This document shows positions 62,971 through 64,000 of a stretch of 64,000 bases of DNA, piece by piece. The stretch is from Euborellia annulipes (taxonomy: Eukaryota; Arthropoda; Insecta; Dermaptera; Anisolabididae), in the NCBI GenBank assembly GCA_023213315.1, contig JAKCPI010000901.1, positions 62,001 to 126,000 on the forward strand, written 5' to 3'. Under the pieces are notes generated by a model. That model saw only the letters and a program-made list of their open reading frames with translations, was not told where the DNA came from and searched no databases. A program made the translations under genes and the position numbers. Every line of letters starts with the position of its first letter. Positions within the stretch are counted from its first letter, which is position 1.

Positions 62971-64000
62971 CTGAAAAAAAAATATATATATTAACTACAG
63001 GAAATAAAGACAAAAAAACAAACAATTTGCAACTGAATATTCTATTCTCTATATCTCTAATTAATTAACTAAAATCAAATTTGAAAAAAAAAAAAAAAAA
63101 AAAAAACTCAAGACATTAAAACAATCTCCAGCTTTCACCTAATTATTTCCCATCTTGTTATTTTTTTTATTGACATATTTAATATATCTGTTTTATTTGT
63201 ATTTGATTATCGGGATAGCATCTGTTTTCATTTAACCTGAATAGATAGTATTTCAACTAAATGTATAACGGAGCCCCTAGAGTATATTCGTTCTAATAAC
63301 AAAAAAATATTTATTTTTTGATAAGTTTGTTATTTTTCACTACAATCATTGTTATGAATAATACAATTTTTTTTGTAAAAATATGAACGCTGCCAGGGGC
63401 CCTTTCTTTAATGCGCCCGAGGCCGTCCCCCCTCAACCCCTTGGTGTGTCACTGTTTTGGAGTAACTTTCATGGGAATAATACTGAGGTGGGTTCCCGTT
63501 TCCTTCCTCAGAAGGAGGTATCTCAAATAGACTTGGATTTTTTGCCAAGAGGTGGATTTGAACTCGAGTTGTTTTCAACTCAGGATTATAAGCTTAACTG
63601 CTTTATCCCTTTGTCTAATCATCTCCTCTTAGCCCTGATCATATCGTGGGCCTCTAGATTATCTAAGTAGGATATTTTAGGATAATTTAAGAATTTTAAA
63701 TAAGGTTTGTGTATAGTGCAGCTTCTAGCTTGTGTCTAGTGTATCTTTGCCTAAGGCATATCAAGGGTTCAAGGATTTACGGAGGATTTTAGGAAGATTT
63801 AAAGAATTATTTAATGTGATTTGTGTGTAACAAGTTTCTAGCTTGTCCCTAATTTCTTAGTCCAAGGCATACGATAAATTAGAGGATTTACTCAGAGGTC
63901 CATTAACAATTGTCTTGTAATAATCATGGCCATAACATGGTCTTCCACTATTAAAAGAGCAATAATTTTCTTATCGATCTTTCCAAATTAGTGTTTGGAA
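62971..64000 (-). other. Malic enzyme intron to the right edge
   Basis: No further exon is recognisable. A block at 63380-63680 is a SINE-like repeat; 63690-63960 contains a loose duplication (AGCTTGTGTCTAGTGTATC / AGCTTGTCCCTAATTTCTT, each after GGATTTA-type strings). Confidence 0.6.
63380..63680 (-). repeat. SINE-like repeat with tRNA-related end
   Basis: The block has a higher GC content than its surroundings and begins CTGCCAGGGGCCC. On the minus strand it contains GATAAAGCAGTTAAGCTTAT and GAGTTCAAATCCACCTCTTG, similar to the D-arm and T-arm of a tRNA with a long variable arm. The open frame across it has no recognisable protein similarity. Confidence 0.45.

Overview
This window looks like a repeat-laden, strongly AT-rich arthropod nuclear genome. 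The kinase gene matches the fly gilgamesh (casein kinase I gamma) protein nearly exon by exon, so an arthropod is well supported. A parasitic copepod such as a caligid sea louse is my guess from the overall character and was not tested. All genes are split by introns, so most long open frames here are accidental or belong to mobile elements.

Three host genes are visible. (1) On the + strand, 3304-40238, a casein kinase I gamma gene without its first exon(s): eleven constitutive exons run from the ATP-binding Lys to the palmitoylated Cys-rich C-terminus. It carries a pair of alternative exons for the kinase hinge (23830-23981 and 24683-24831), an in-frame candidate cassette exon (30249-30323), and a stop codon in the known readthrough context UGA-CUA-G followed by 70 open, GC-rich codons (40239-40448). 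(2) On the - strand, 57261 down to 45957, a complete six-exon CREB3/CrebA-type ER-membrane bZIP transcription factor (533 residues) with a transmembrane segment, a site-1-protease-like RSLL site and three lumenal N-glycosylation sequons. (3) On the - strand from the right edge down to 61486, the last two coding exons of a malic enzyme. Genes 1 and 2 are tail to tail; genes 2 and 3 are in tandem.

The rest is transposon debris, much of it foldback (inverted-repeat) elements. Identifiable are: a Gag-like ORF fragment at the left edge; three hAT-type elements with 8-bp target duplications and a likely fourth; a TA-flanked Tc1/mariner-type MITE (two copies); a MITE family with 4-bp target duplications; a multi-copy ~0.8-kb element family ('family A') that serves as target for three nested insertions; a three-copy ~0.55-kb family ('family C'); mariner and LINE coding remnants; tRNA-derived repeats; and a dispersed set of type-I hammerhead-ribozyme-like motifs. 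Poly-G/C tracts up to 58 nt recur at element edges.

Exon boundaries were set by conserved protein sequence, GT/AG sites and phase agreement across each intron. Repeat boundaries are by eye and approximate unless a target duplication is quoted.
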